A program made the position numbers and the translations under genes. From Arthrobacter sp. D5-1 (lineage in GTDB: Bacteria > Actinomycetota > Actinomycetes > Actinomycetales > Micrococcaceae), in assembly GCF_017357425.1 (NCBI RefSeq), contig NZ_CP014571.1, positions 4,154,001 through 4,218,000 of the forward strand: DNA of 64,000 nucleotides, in the 5' to 3' direction. Below are positions 37,012 through 45,846 of the stretch, in pieces. How positions within the stretch are numbered: the first letter of the stretch is position 1; each line of letters begins with the position of its first letter. A model generated the notes under the pieces. The model was not told the DNA's origin. It worked only from the letters and a program-made list of their open reading frames with translations, and did not search any database.

Positions 37012-37109
37012 CAGCAGTCCAGGAGCCGCGGCGGGCTAGAGTCCGTCGTCGTCATTCCAGTGCTCCTGCCAGCGCCAATCGATGGGTTCGCTGAGACGCT
37101 GGTAGCGGC

Positions 37110-37352
37110 ATGTACTTGACCCTGCGGGTCACGGGCAACCTCATCTGGCCCATGATCATGCACGCCCTCTACGACCCCACACTCTTCCTGTCCACGGGCG
37201 GTATTGACCAGGCGGCTTCGGGACCCCAGAGCCCGCTGGTGTTGCTGGCCGGCCCGGCCAATATGGTCTACATAGTGATCGCTGTCATCGCACTGATCGT
37301 TGTGCGGGGACGGGCGCAGCCCGCGCCGCTCGCGGAGCCGGCGGCACTTTAG
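37110..37352 (+). pseudogene. C-terminal remnant of a CPBP-family intramembrane protease
   Basis: The 80-residue reading frame has the last conserved block of CAAX/CPBP proteases (TGNLIWPMIMHALYD, containing the HxxxD-type motif) and a final transmembrane helix (VYIVIAVIALIVV). The earlier motifs (EExxFR, FxxxH) and the first helices are missing, and an in-frame TGA lies 18 bases upstream of the ATG. The gene is therefore a 5'-truncated relic. The following 168 bp (37353-37520) show no supported gene. Confidence 0.7.
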
Positions 37353-37520
37353 GGCAGGCAAAAACGGAAGCGTTCGACGGCGGGTGCGTACCGCCGTCCC
37401 AGCACGAACCAGGGCGGTAATCAACACCACCATCACGACGGCGACATACCCCGCCGCGGCTGGCATACTCAATCCCATCGCACCACCCATCCCTGAACCG
37501 ACTCAACGACGGGGGCCTGA

Positions 37521-39950
37521 GTGCCAAACGAGAAGGACCAAGCCGGGGCTGCCGTCCAACAAGCACCTGCAGCGCAAGGGCTCAGCACTGCCGAGGTCGC
37601 CGAGCGGGTTGCCGCCGGACAAACCAACGCGTTCGTCCAGGACACCAGCCGCAGCGTGTGGAGCATTGTCCGCGCCAACGTGCTGACCCTGTTCAACGGC
37701 ATCATCCTGGCCTGCTTCATTGTCCTGTTCGCGATCGGCCGCTGGCAGGATGCCCTGTTCGGGTTCAGTGCCATTGCCAACGCGGTGATCGGCAGCGTCC
37801 AGGAGTACCGGGCCAAACGTGCCCTTGACCGCCTCGCCCTCCTGAACGCCCCGCACGCCAGGGTGATGCGCAACGGCTCCGAGGCCGAAATCGATCTGGA
37901 CGACGTAGTGCTGGATGACACCCTGGTCCTCCGGGCCGGTGACCAAGTGCCCGCCGACGGGCTAGTGGCCGGATCACGGGGCCTCCAAGTGGACGAGTCC
38001 ATGCTGACCGGGGAGTCGGACGCCGTGGAAAAGGCCGACGGCGATCGCGTCCTGTCCGGGTCCGTGGTGGTGGCCGGGGAAGGCACAGCGGTGGTGGACC
38101 GGGTGGGCGCGGATTCCTTTGCGAATTCCCTCGCGGCCGAAGCCAAGCGCTTCTCCCTGGTGGCCTCGGAACTTCGGTCCTCCATAGACCGCGTCCTGAA
38201 ATGGGTCACGTGGTTCGTGGGTCCCGTGGCGTTGTTGGTTCTGAACGCCCAGATGATTGCCCAAGGCGGGTGGGCTGAGGCTTCGGCGAGTGGCGCTTGG
38301 CGTGACGCGGCGACGGCGACCATTGCCGCCGTCGTCGCCATGGTCCCATTGGGGCTGGTGCTGATGACCAGCATTACCTTCGCCGTAGGCGCGGTGAAGC
38401 TCGCCCGGCAACAGGTCCTGGTGCAGGAGCTACCCGCCGTCGAGGGCCTGGCACGCGTAGACATCATCTGTCTCGACAAGACCGGGACGCTCACCCAAGG
38501 CGACATCATTTTCGACACCGCGTATCCCCTGACCAAACGCCCCGGTTGGGAGGCCGTGCTCTCCTGGTACGGAGTGCAGAACGATGCCAACGCAACCGCC
38601 CGCAGCCTTGCAGGGCACTTCACCACTCCGCCCCCGGACGCGCCAACAGACCGTGTGCCGTTCTCGTCAGCGCGCAAATGGAGCGCGGTGATTTTCGACG
38701 ACGGAATGTGGATCCTGGGCGGCCCCGAAATGGTGTTCCCCGGGGACGATTCCACCAACCCGGAGCGGCTGCAGCTGGCCACTCAAGCCGCAGAGTTGGC
38801 CACCACCGGTCGCCGCACCCTGGTCCTGGCCCACGGAACGCCCACCGACGACGAGACCGTACCATCGGACGCCGTCCCGGTTGCGCTCCTGACTTTCAAG
38901 GAGAACATCCGCCCTGATGCTGCGGAGACGCTCACCTACTTCGCGGCACAGGACGTGGATGTCCGCATCATTTCGGGTGACAACCCGCAGACAGTAGCAG
39001 CCATAGCCCGGGAGGTCGGGCTCGATGCGCCGCACGGCTTTGACGCCCGCGAGTTGCCGGATAATGACCAGGAATTCCTGGACGTCATCAACAACAACGT
39101 GGTTTTCGGCCGGGTGACCCCGGACCAGAAGAAGCGGATCGTGGTGGCATTGAAGGCGGCCGGCCGTACGGTGGCCATGACCGGAGACGGGGTGAACGAT
39201 GCCTTGGCCATCAAGGAGGCCGACATCGGTGTCGCCATGAACTCCGGTGCGGCAGCTACCAAGGCGGTGGCCCGGTTGGTGCTCCTTGACGGAAAATTCT
39301 CGCACCTGCCCAGCGTGGTGGCTGAAGGCCGGCAGGTCATCGCCAACATCGAGCGCGTCTCCATGCTGTTCTTGACGAAAACCGCCTACGCCACGTTCCT
39401 GGCCATCGCGTTCGGCATTCTCCTGCTGCCTTTCCCGTTCCTTCCCCGGCAGCTCTCAGTCACTGATGGTTTGACCATCGGCATTCCGGCGGTCTTCCTG
39501 GCCTTGCTGCCTAACGCCCAGCGTTATATTCCGGGTTTCCTCCGGCGATCCTTGACCTTCGCCGTGCCGGCGGGTGTCTCCGTGACCCTGGGCCTTGCCT
39601 CCTACGCCCGCCTCGCCGCCAATCTGCAGATTCCGGAAGCCGAAATAAGGACCGGGTCAACCCTCATCCTGACAATCATCGGCATCTGGATCCTTGTGGT
39701 GCTCTCACGCCCTGTCACGCGCTTCAAGGGGCTGGTCATCGGCGCCATGATGATCGGGCTGGTCCTGGTCTATTCAGTTCCGATCGCCCGGGACTTCCTG
39801 CAATTCACCGACCCAACGCTTCCCACGGCACTCCTGATCCTGGGAACGTCCGTAGCCTGCATCGCGCTGATTGAGATCGTCCGCTTCGTTCATCGCCGCG
39901 TTGCCTACCGGGATGCCCAGGAGGCACTGCATCAGCGGGTCTCGAAGTAG
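37521..39950 (+). CDS. CtpE-like P-type cation-transporting ATPase
   Basis: The 809-residue inner-membrane pump has the P-type motifs in order: LTGES (163-166), the phosphorylated Asp319 in DKTGT, and TGDGVND (554-560), with about ten helices. Heavy-metal CPx and N-terminal metal-binding domains are absent. The length and helix pattern resemble mycobacterial CtpE, which has been linked to calcium uptake; the ion here is not proven. The start is GTG 37521 after a G-rich stretch. Its last 19 bp overlap the convergent small membrane-protein gene. Confidence 0.9.
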   Translation: MPNEKDQAGAAVQQAPAAQGLSTAEVAERVAAGQTNAFVQDTSRSVWSIVRANVLTLFNGIILACFIVLFAIGRWQDALFGFSAIANAVIGSVQEYRAKRALDRLALLNAPHARVMRNGSEAEIDLDDVVLDDTLVLRAGDQVPADGLVAGSRGLQVDESMLTGESDAVEKADGDRVLSGSVVVAGEGTAVVDRVGADSFANSLAAEAKRFSLVASELRSSIDRVLKWVTWFVGPVALLVLNAQMIAQGGWAEASASGAWRDAATATIAAVVAMVPLGLVLMTSITFAVGAVKLARQQVLVQELPAVEGLARVDIICLDKTGTLTQGDIIFDTAYPLTKRPGWEAVLSWYGVQNDANATARSLAGHFTTPPPDAPTDRVPFSSARKWSAVIFDDGMWILGGPEMVFPGDDSTNPERLQLATQAAELATTGRRTLVLAHGTPTDDETVPSDAVPVALLTFKENIRPDAAETLTYFAAQDVDVRIISGDNPQTVAAIAREVGLDAPHGFDARELPDNDQEFLDVINNNVVFGRVTPDQKKRIVVALKAAGRTVAMTGDGVNDALAIKEADIGVAMNSGAAATKAVARLVLLDGKFSHLPSVVAEGRQVIANIERVSMLFLTKTAYATFLAIAFGILLLPFPFLPRQLSVTDGLTIGIPAVFLALLPNAQRYIPGFLRRSLTFAVPAGVSVTLGLASYARLAANLQIPEAEIRTGSTLILTIIGIWILVVLSRPVTRFKGLVIGAMMIGLVLVYSVPIARDFLQFTDPTLPTALLILGTSVACIALIEIVRFVHRRVAYRDAQEALHQRVSK

Positions 39951-40342
39951 CGGCGTCCGCGTCCGACCCACAGCGGCACCAGCACGGCGACCGCGGCAAT
40001 GGACTGGGAGATGACGGCCGACCAGTCTCCATCCCCGGCAATGATGAGGTCCAGCACGGCAAAGACCAGCCCCAGCAGCATGACCGCCGTTGCCCCACGG
40101 CGTGCCGCGTTGCTTCCCCGCGCCACGCCGGAGGCAAGTCCAATGACAAGCAGCCCGAACAGGATCATTCCGGCACCCAGCAAGGTGATGGGCAAGGCGA
40201 TGCCGCCGGACTGGGCTTCCGGGGTGTACCGCAGGAAAATCGTCAGGATCCCGAGAAGGATCTGGGCAATGCCACCGATGTACATCAGCACCACCGAGAA
40301 TGTCACCACACCCGGCCGCTGAGGGCGCTCCCCCTTGATCAT
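39932..40342 (-). CDS. Small integral membrane protein
   Basis: The 136-residue protein has four hydrophobic helices (about 12-32, 45-70, 80-100, 105-125) and a basic C terminus (GRGRRYFETR). No known domain was recognised. ATG 40342 has a TATGCT box 6 bases upstream and no ribosome site, suggesting a leaderless message. It is divergent from phoD. Confidence 0.72.
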   Translation of the reverse strand: MIKGERPQRPGVVTFSVVLMYIGGIAQILLGILTIFLRYTPEAQSGGIALPITLLGAGMILFGLLVIGLASGVARGSNAARRGATAVMLLGLVFAVLDLIIAGDGDWSAVISQSIAAVAVLVPLWVGRGRRYFETR

Positions 40343-40413
40343 GAACTGAGCATAGACGAGCCTCCCTGCGGGCAGACACCGCCCCGGGGTGGGGTGACAC
40401 CTCTTGTCACACA

Positions 40414-40435
40414 ATTAACCACGCATTCACGCCGT
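40414..40435 (+). promoter_or_regulatory. Possible PHO box upstream of phoD
   Basis: Two adjacent 11-bp units, ATTAACC-ACGC and ATTCACG-CCGT, each resemble the actinobacterial PhoP unit GTTCACC-N4 with two mismatches. A TAGGGT box (40463-40468) then lies 7 bases before the phoD ATG. Phosphate control is plausible but not shown. Confidence 0.35.
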
Positions 40436-40475
40436 CCTTGGGTCCAGTCAACCCCGGTTTCCTAGGGTCGGTCTT

Positions 40476-42068
40476 ATGGAAAAAATCTCCCGCAGGTCCC
40501 TCATCTCAGCCGGCTTGGGTGCCGGACTCGCCGCCGGTGTGTCAGCCGCCCTGCCGCAGGCCGCCGTCGCGGTTTCAACAGCGGACGACGCCGGTCTCCG
40601 CACCGATCCGTTCACGCTTGGCATCGCGTCGGGCGAACCGTGGCCCGACGGCTTTGTCATCTGGACCCGCCTGGCGGTGAACCCCGTGGCCGAGGACGGC
40701 CTGGGCAGCATGCCTTCCCGCCCCGTCGCCGTCGCCTGGGAAGTCGCGGAAGACCCGGCGATGCGCCGGGTAGTAGCCCGCGGCGTCGAACATGCCAGGA
40801 TCGAAACCGCCCACTCGGTGCACGCAGAACTCAGGGGTCTCCGGCCGGGACGGGAGTACTTCTATCGTTTCCGCACCGGGCGGCACGTGAGCGAGGTTGG
40901 CCGCACTCTGACAAGTCCGGCGCCCGGCGAGACCCCCGCGGCGCTGGCCATGGCGTTCGCCAGCTGCGCCCAGTACGAGCACGGCTATTTCACGGCGTAC
41001 AAGCGGCTGGCCGAGGACCACCCGGACCTGGTGCTGCACCTTGGCGACTACCTCTACGAATACAAGAAGGGCAGCTACGTGATCGGCGGCGGCAACCCGC
41101 GCGATCATGAAGGACCCGAGACCAGCACCCTGGCGGGCTACCGCCAGCGGCATGCCCAGTACAAGTCCGACGCCGATCTGCAGGCAGCGCACGCGATCGC
41201 ACCGTGGCTGGTGGTGTGGGATGACCACGAAGTGGACAACAACTGGGCGGATGAGATCCCCGAGAACAACGACGCGAGCCAGCTCAACGACACCACGGAA
41301 CATTTCCGGCAGCGTCGCTCGGCAGCGTTCCAGGCTTACTACGAGAACATGCCGCTGCGCCGGTCATCAGTCCCCGCCGGGTTCGACATGAAGATCTACC
41401 GCACTATCCAATGGGGCCAGCTGGCCAACTTCCACATGATGGACACGCGCCAGTACCGCGACGACCAGCTGGCGGGCGATGGCTGGCGGAAGAACGTGGC
41501 CGAACGCCTGGACGAGAACCGCACCATCACCGGCGCCGAGCAGGAGAAGTGGCTGCTGGACGGCTTCAAGAACTCCACGCAGCGGTGGGACATTCTGGGC
41601 CAGCAGGTCTTCTTCGCCGAGCGGGACCGTGACAAGGCGCCGGAAATCGACGACGTCTCCATGGATGGCTGGGACGGTTACGCCGCTTCCCGCCGCCGCA
41701 TCACCCAAGGCTGGGTGGACGCAAAGGTCCGCAACGCCGTCGTACTGACCGGCGACGTTCACCGCCACTGGGCCACCGACCTCAAGGTGGATTACAAGGA
41801 CCCGGCGGCAGCTGTGGTGGGCTCGGAACTGGTGTGCTCATCCATCACCTCTACGGGCAATGGCACGGGATCCACCACCGACCCCACCATGGCCTGGAAC
41901 CCGCACCTGAAGTTCTACAACGACAACCGCGGCTACGTGAACACCCGCATCACCAAGGACGCCATGACCGCGGACTTCCGTGTGCTGGACTACGTCACCA
42001 CACCGGGCGCTCCGGTCAGCACCAAGAAGTCCTACACGATCACCGACGGAGTCCCCGGCCTCGCCTGA
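40476..42068 (+). CDS. phoD: Alkaline phosphatase PhoD, Tat-exported
   Basis: The 530-residue phosphodiesterase/monoesterase starts with a twin-arginine signal (SRRSLISAG, Arg6-Arg7, then a hydrophobic stretch to about residue 32). The PhoD N-terminal domain and metallophosphatase core follow, with LHLGDYLYEY, WDDHEVDNNW and LTGDVHRHW as metal-site motifs. It acts outside the cell to release phosphate from organic esters, with Fe/Ca centres in characterised members. No ribosome site is seen; a TAGGGT box ends 7 bases before the ATG, so the transcript may be leaderless. A 66-bp palindrome follows 10 bp after the stop. Confidence 0.93.
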   Translation: MEKISRRSLISAGLGAGLAAGVSAALPQAAVAVSTADDAGLRTDPFTLGIASGEPWPDGFVIWTRLAVNPVAEDGLGSMPSRPVAVAWEVAEDPAMRRVVARGVEHARIETAHSVHAELRGLRPGREYFYRFRTGRHVSEVGRTLTSPAPGETPAALAMAFASCAQYEHGYFTAYKRLAEDHPDLVLHLGDYLYEYKKGSYVIGGGNPRDHEGPETSTLAGYRQRHAQYKSDADLQAAHAIAPWLVVWDDHEVDNNWADEIPENNDASQLNDTTEHFRQRRSAAFQAYYENMPLRRSSVPAGFDMKIYRTIQWGQLANFHMMDTRQYRDDQLAGDGWRKNVAERLDENRTITGAEQEKWLLDGFKNSTQRWDILGQQVFFAERDRDKAPEIDDVSMDGWDGYAASRRRITQGWVDAKVRNAVVLTGDVHRHWATDLKVDYKDPAAAVVGSELVCSSITSTGNGTGSTTDPTMAWNPHLKFYNDNRGYVNTRITKDAMTADFRVLDYVTTPGAPVSTKKSYTITDGVPGLA

Positions 42069-42078
42069 GCGTGGTTCA

Positions 42079-42144
42079 CCCAAGTAGGTGACAGCACGTG
42101 CTCCAATGAGCCCTCATTGCGACATGTGCTGTTACCTACTTGGG
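42079..42144. repeat. 66-bp dispersed palindrome, copy B
   Basis: The copy runs from CCCAAGTAGGTGACAGCACG to GTGCTGTTACCTACTTGGG. The arms pair nearly throughout, with the central CAATGAG-CC-CTCATTG dyad. It lies 10 bp after the phoD stop, where it could terminate transcription. Confidence 0.9.
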
Positions 42145-42229
42145 CTTGAATCCCAGTGACTACGGGGAACGGCGGGAGTAGCCTAGTTCCAGTTGAATTA
42201 GTGGATCTCTGTCCGGCTGGGGTTCTGCC

Positions 42230-42892
42230 GTGGGCCATGTGCGTTCGTCGCTGTCCGACCTCCTGGGGGTACTTTCCGACGCCGTCGCCCCTCAGCATGT
42301 AAGGTTCGACGACGGCTCCCCCACCGCCGTCGTTCCCCCACCTGACGCTCCGGTCACCGTCCGGGCCGTCACGCTCAACCGCGTGGGCAGGTCCCGGCGC
42401 GAAGGGCCTGTCCTGGACCTTGAGCTGAGGGTGGCGGTGGAATGCCACGGTCCGGAACAGCTGGACAACATGGAGCAATTGCTGCTGGCCGTGGAACTCC
42501 ACAGCCAGTACTCCGTAGTGTCCAACGGCGAATTCCGGCCCGAGGAATACTCCGGGGCCATCCAGCAGGGTCTGGGGTTCCTGGTACGCATCCCGGTATC
42601 CCTCCGGTTCGAAGAACCTTCCGACCCTCCCGCCCAACCTGCCCCGGGCAAACCAGCTGCTGGCCGCCGGATCCGGGGACGGCTGGTGGACTCACACAAC
42701 AAGGGCATCCCCGACGCCTATATCCATGCCCATTCATCGGCTACGGCCGCCGTCAGCGATGCGACAGGGCACTTTGAGGTTTTAGCGTCCGCTGAGGAGC
42801 TTCAACACTTCGCTGTTGCGGTGGACGGCACCGAGCGGGAAGTTTCGGCCAGCACCAAGAGACTTCCTGTCATCATTCGCTGGGTTGTCTGA
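42230..42892 (+). CDS. Two-domain protein of unknown function
   Basis: The 220-residue soluble protein has an N-terminal region (about 1-130) with GPVLDLELRVAVECHGPEQL and a leucine-rich helix, faintly like the DUF4255 (Pvc16-type) domain of contractile-injection particles. A carboxypeptidase-regulatory-like beta domain follows (about 145-215; IRGRLVDSHNKGIPDAYIHA). No other injection-particle genes are nearby, so that link is weak. The start is GTG 42230 (or GTG 42239); the ribosome site is unclear. It is followed after 42 bp by alaA. Confidence 0.6.
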   Translation: MGHVRSSLSDLLGVLSDAVAPQHVRFDDGSPTAVVPPPDAPVTVRAVTLNRVGRSRREGPVLDLELRVAVECHGPEQLDNMEQLLLAVELHSQYSVVSNGEFRPEEYSGAIQQGLGFLVRIPVSLRFEEPSDPPAQPAPGKPAAGRRIRGRLVDSHNKGIPDAYIHAHSSATAAVSDATGHFEVLASAEELQHFAVAVDGTEREVSASTKRLPVIIRWVV

Positions 42893-42934
42893 AACCATTT
42901 GCCCGGCCGGGCCGGTGCCATGAAAAGATCAACC

Positions 42935-44170
42935 ATGCGTCCGATGCAGCACTCCAGCAAACTCCAGAATGTCCGCTACGAACTCCGTGGACCCATCCTC
43001 CAAGCGGCCAAGGCCATGGAGGCCGAGGGGCATCGTATCCTCAAGATGAACCTTGGGGACACGGCGCCGTTTGGGTTGGAGGCGCCGGAGTCCGTTGTGG
43101 TGGACATGATCCACCACCTCCGCGGAGCCCAGGGGTACAGCGACTCCAAAGGCATTTTTTCCGCCCGAACCGCCATCTCGCAGTACTACCAGACCCGCGG
43201 ACTGATGACCATCGGCGTCGAGGATGTTTTCATTGGCAACGGCGTCAGCGAGCTCATCTCCATGACCCTGCAGGCCTTCATGGAGAACGGCGACGAGATC
43301 CTTATCCCTGCCCCGGACTACCCTTTGTGGACCGCGGCCGTGACGCTCACCGGCGGCAACCCCGTGCACTACCTGTGCGATGAGGATGAGAACTGGTGGC
43401 CGGACATGTCCGACGTCGAAGCCAAGATCACCCCCCGCACCAAGGGCATCGTCATCATCAACCCGAACAACCCCACCGGCGCCGTCTATCCGCGCCACAT
43501 TCTGGAGCAGTTCGCCGCGCTTGCCAGGAAGCATGACCTCGTCCTGTTCTCGGATGAGATCTACGAGAAGATCCGGTACGTGGACGCACCGCATATTCAT
43601 ACGGCGGCTGTTGCTGACGACGTCTGCGTCCTGACGTTCAGCGGGTTGTCCAAGGCGTACCGCATGCCCGGATACCGGGCAGGTTGGGTTGCCGTCACCG
43701 GCCCGTTGACGGCCACCGCGGCCTATCGGGAATCCTTGGAGCTGCTGGCCTCGCTGCGATTGTGCGCCAATGTCCCAGCCCAGCACGCCATCCAAACCTG
43801 CCTGGGTGGATACCAAAGCATCGAAGCGCTCATTCGTCCCGGCGGCCGGCTCCGCGATCAGCGGGATCTGGCATGGAAACTCCTCACCGCGATCCCGGGC
43901 GTCAGCTGCGTTCCGGCAGCCGGCGCCATGTACCTTTTCCCGAAGCTGGATCCGGAGATCTACCCCATTGAGAGCGACGAGAAGTTTGTCCTCCAACTCC
44001 TGCAGGAGCAGAAGATCCTGGTCTCACACGGCACCGCCTTCAACTGGCCCACGCCGGACCATTTCCGCTTCGTGATCCTGCCCGCCGTGGAGGACATCGA
44101 GGAAGCAGTGCGCCGGATCGACCATTTCCTCGCCGCCTACCGGAACCGCCCTGCGAACGCTCCCAAATAA
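42935..44170 (+). CDS. alaA: Alanine-synthesising transaminase AlaA (class I)
   Basis: The 411-residue PLP enzyme aligns by eye along its length with E. coli AlaA (SSKLxNV start, APFGxxAPE, NPNNPTGAVY, RLCANVPAQHAIQT). The PLP lysine is Lys240 in GLSKAYR. It transfers the amino group from glutamate to pyruvate. ATG 42935 gives the N terminus matching E. coli; ATG 42920 is possible. The TAA stop (44168-44170) lies within the first bases of a 66-bp palindrome. Confidence 0.93.
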   Translation: MRPMQHSSKLQNVRYELRGPILQAAKAMEAEGHRILKMNLGDTAPFGLEAPESVVVDMIHHLRGAQGYSDSKGIFSARTAISQYYQTRGLMTIGVEDVFIGNGVSELISMTLQAFMENGDEILIPAPDYPLWTAAVTLTGGNPVHYLCDEDENWWPDMSDVEAKITPRTKGIVIINPNNPTGAVYPRHILEQFAALARKHDLVLFSDEIYEKIRYVDAPHIHTAAVADDVCVLTFSGLSKAYRMPGYRAGWVAVTGPLTATAAYRESLELLASLRLCANVPAQHAIQTCLGGYQSIEALIRPGGRLRDQRDLAWKLLTAIPGVSCVPAAGAMYLFPKLDPEIYPIESDEKFVLQLLQEQKILVSHGTAFNWPTPDHFRFVILPAVEDIEEAVRRIDHFLAAYRNRPANAPK

Positions 44171-44227
44171 GTCGCAATTAAGCGCGTTCTGATCGCTCAA
44201 AACGCGCTCTGCTGCTACTTCCTTGGG
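44162..44227. repeat. 66-bp dispersed palindrome, divergent copy D
   Basis: The copy starts CCCAAATAAGTCGCAATTAA and ends CTGCTACTTCCTTGGG; it is exactly 66 bp and keeps the CCCAA/TTGGG ends and an inner AGCGCGTT/AACGCGCT stem, but its interior sequence differs. It supplies the alaA stop codon and lies 12 bp before the end of the convergent alcohol dehydrogenase gene. Confidence 0.7.
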
Positions 44228-44239
44228 CGCCCGCGCCCC

Positions 44240-45277
44240 TTACCGGGCAGGGTCCACCATGGTCATGCCGGCAGGGTTGGCCTTGTCGAAGCCCGGCAGC
44301 AGTGCAGCAGCTTCTTCCAAGCCAATGGTGCGTTCGATGAGCATCTGCGGCTGGAGGGCACCCTGTTCAATGAGCGACATCATGCCCGGATAATCCACCG
44401 CAGCCATGCCGTGGCTGCCCAAGAGGTCCAGTTCCCAACCGATCACACGGGCCATGGGCACTTGCGGGTTGCCGTCGATGGACGGCAACAAGCCGATCTG
44501 CACATGCCGGCCTCGTCTGCGGAGGCTGAGGATCGCGTCGGCGCAGGTCTGTTCACTTCCGACGGCGTCCACCGCCACGTGGCTGCCTCCGCCGGAAAGG
44601 GCATTGATTGCGGCCGGAATATCCGTACCATCAGCGAGGACAGTATGTTCGGCGCCCAAGCGTGCAGCGACGGTCAGAGCCTCGGGGTTCCGGTCCACGG
44701 CAATCACTCGTGCGCCCATGGCCTTGGCGATCATCACAGCGCTCAACCCCACACCGCCCGCGCCAACCACAGTGACCCATTCACCGGCTTTCACCTGCGC
44801 ACGGGCTGCCAACGCTCGGTATGCCGTGGCGAAGCGGCAACCGAGGCTTGCCGCCGTCGTATATTCAATGCTGTCAGGAATGGCAACCAGGTTGCTGTCG
44901 GCGGCGTGCAGGGCCACAAATTCGGCGAAGGAACCCCAATGGGTGAAACCGGGCTGCTGCTGGTCCGGGCAAACCTGGGCATCGCCGGCCAAGCACCATT
45001 CGCACGTGCCACATCCGCAGACGAAGGGCACGGTGACGCGGTCGCCCACCTTCCAATGCTGGACGCCTTCCCCGACCGCGTCGATGACACCGGCGAGCTC
45101 GTGACCCGGCACGTGGGGCATTGCGATGTCATCGTGGCCGGCCCAAGCGTGCCAGTCGCTGCGGCACATGCCTGTCGCCAGCACTTTCACCACCACGCCT
45201 CCAACGGGAGCCTGGGGCTTGGCTACTTCCCTGACGTCGGGCTGGGTCCGGACCTCATCAAAAACTACGGCGCGCAT
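44240..45277 (-). CDS. Zinc-dependent alcohol dehydrogenase (MDR family)
   Basis: The 345-residue enzyme has the catalytic-zinc residues Cys38 and His59-Glu60 (GHE), the structural-zinc set Cys89, Cys92, Cys95, Cys103, and the NAD(P) loop VVGAGGVGLSAV. It oxidises an alcohol or reduces an aldehyde in the cytoplasm. The substrate is not evident. It is convergent with alaA and divergent from the CMD/ECF41 pair. The start at ATG 45277 is consistent with the family's N terminus. Confidence 0.92.
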   Translation of the reverse strand: MRAVVFDEVRTQPDVREVAKPQAPVGGVVVKVLATGMCRSDWHAWAGHDDIAMPHVPGHELAGVIDAVGEGVQHWKVGDRVTVPFVCGCGTCEWCLAGDAQVCPDQQQPGFTHWGSFAEFVALHAADSNLVAIPDSIEYTTAASLGCRFATAYRALAARAQVKAGEWVTVVGAGGVGLSAVMIAKAMGARVIAVDRNPEALTVAARLGAEHTVLADGTDIPAAINALSGGGSHVAVDAVGSEQTCADAILSLRRRGRHVQIGLLPSIDGNPQVPMARVIGWELDLLGSHGMAAVDYPGMMSLIEQGALQPQMLIERTIGLEEAAALLPGFDKANPAGMTMVDPAR

Positions 45278-45304
45278 CGATCGACTCTAACAATGTGCCG
45301 CAGC

Positions 45305-45331
45305 TGTCACACTTTCGGTCCAGCATCCGAC
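45305..45331 (+). promoter_or_regulatory. ECF41-type promoter of the CMD-sigma pair
   Basis: TGTCACA (45305-45311) is followed after 16 bp by CGAC (45328-45331). Published ECF41 promoters carry TGTCACA and CGTC, so this is a one-mismatch match directly before the partner gene. Confidence 0.75.
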
Positions 45332-45370
45332 ATCCCTGATGTAAGGCACCATCTCTGAAGGGACGTCAGC

Positions 45371-45829
45371 ATGACCCGCATCAATATCGGCCGCAGCAAC
45401 AAACTCGGCTACGCCGCCGTCATCGGGCTGGAAGGCTATGCCCGCAAGTCAGTCGATCCAGATCTGTATGAACTGATCAAGCTCCGCGCCTCCATACTCA
45501 ACGGCTGCGGCTTCTGTGTGGACATGCACGCCACGGACGGCCGGAAGCGCGGAATTCCGGAGAGGAAGCTGCATGCCGTGGCGGCGTGGCAGCATTCGAA
45601 AGTGTTCTTCGACGCCCGCGAACAGGCCGTACTTGCCCTGACGGATGCCGTAACCCAGCTGGGCCCGGAGACAGTCACGGACGAGATTTGGAACGCTGCT
45701 GCCACCCACTTCGACGACAGCCAGATGGGCGGCCTGATTCTCGCCATCTCCACCATCAATGTGTGGAACAGGATTGCCGTCAGCACGCAGATGGAGCCGC
45801 CGGTAGATGAGAAGAACCCGATCGTCTGA
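45371..45829 (+). CDS. Carboxymuconolactone-decarboxylase/AhpD-like partner of ECF41
   Basis: The 152-residue protein has the AhpD-like redox motif NGCGFCVDMH (Cys46, Cys49, His53). Members act as peroxidases or decarboxylases; the AhpD type reduces peroxides via the Cys pair. It lies directly before an ECF41 sigma gene; such CMD/oxidoreductase/epimerase (COE) genes are the standard partner and target of ECF41 factors. AAGGGA precedes the ATG. The ECF41 promoter stands 40 bp upstream. Confidence 0.92.
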   Translation: MTRINIGRSNKLGYAAVIGLEGYARKSVDPDLYELIKLRASILNGCGFCVDMHATDGRKRGIPERKLHAVAAWQHSKVFFDAREQAVLALTDAVTQLGPETVTDEIWNAAATHFDDSQMGGLILAISTINVWNRIAVSTQMEPPVDEKNPIV

Positions 45830-45846
45830 AAGGTAGCGTTGGCAGC

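Noticed and set aside
37353..37490. Short leftward hydrophobic peptide start (MGLSMPAAAGYVAVVM...)
   Set aside because: One predicted helix only, then a basic shadow-like stretch running into the protease relic; no ribosome site or family support.
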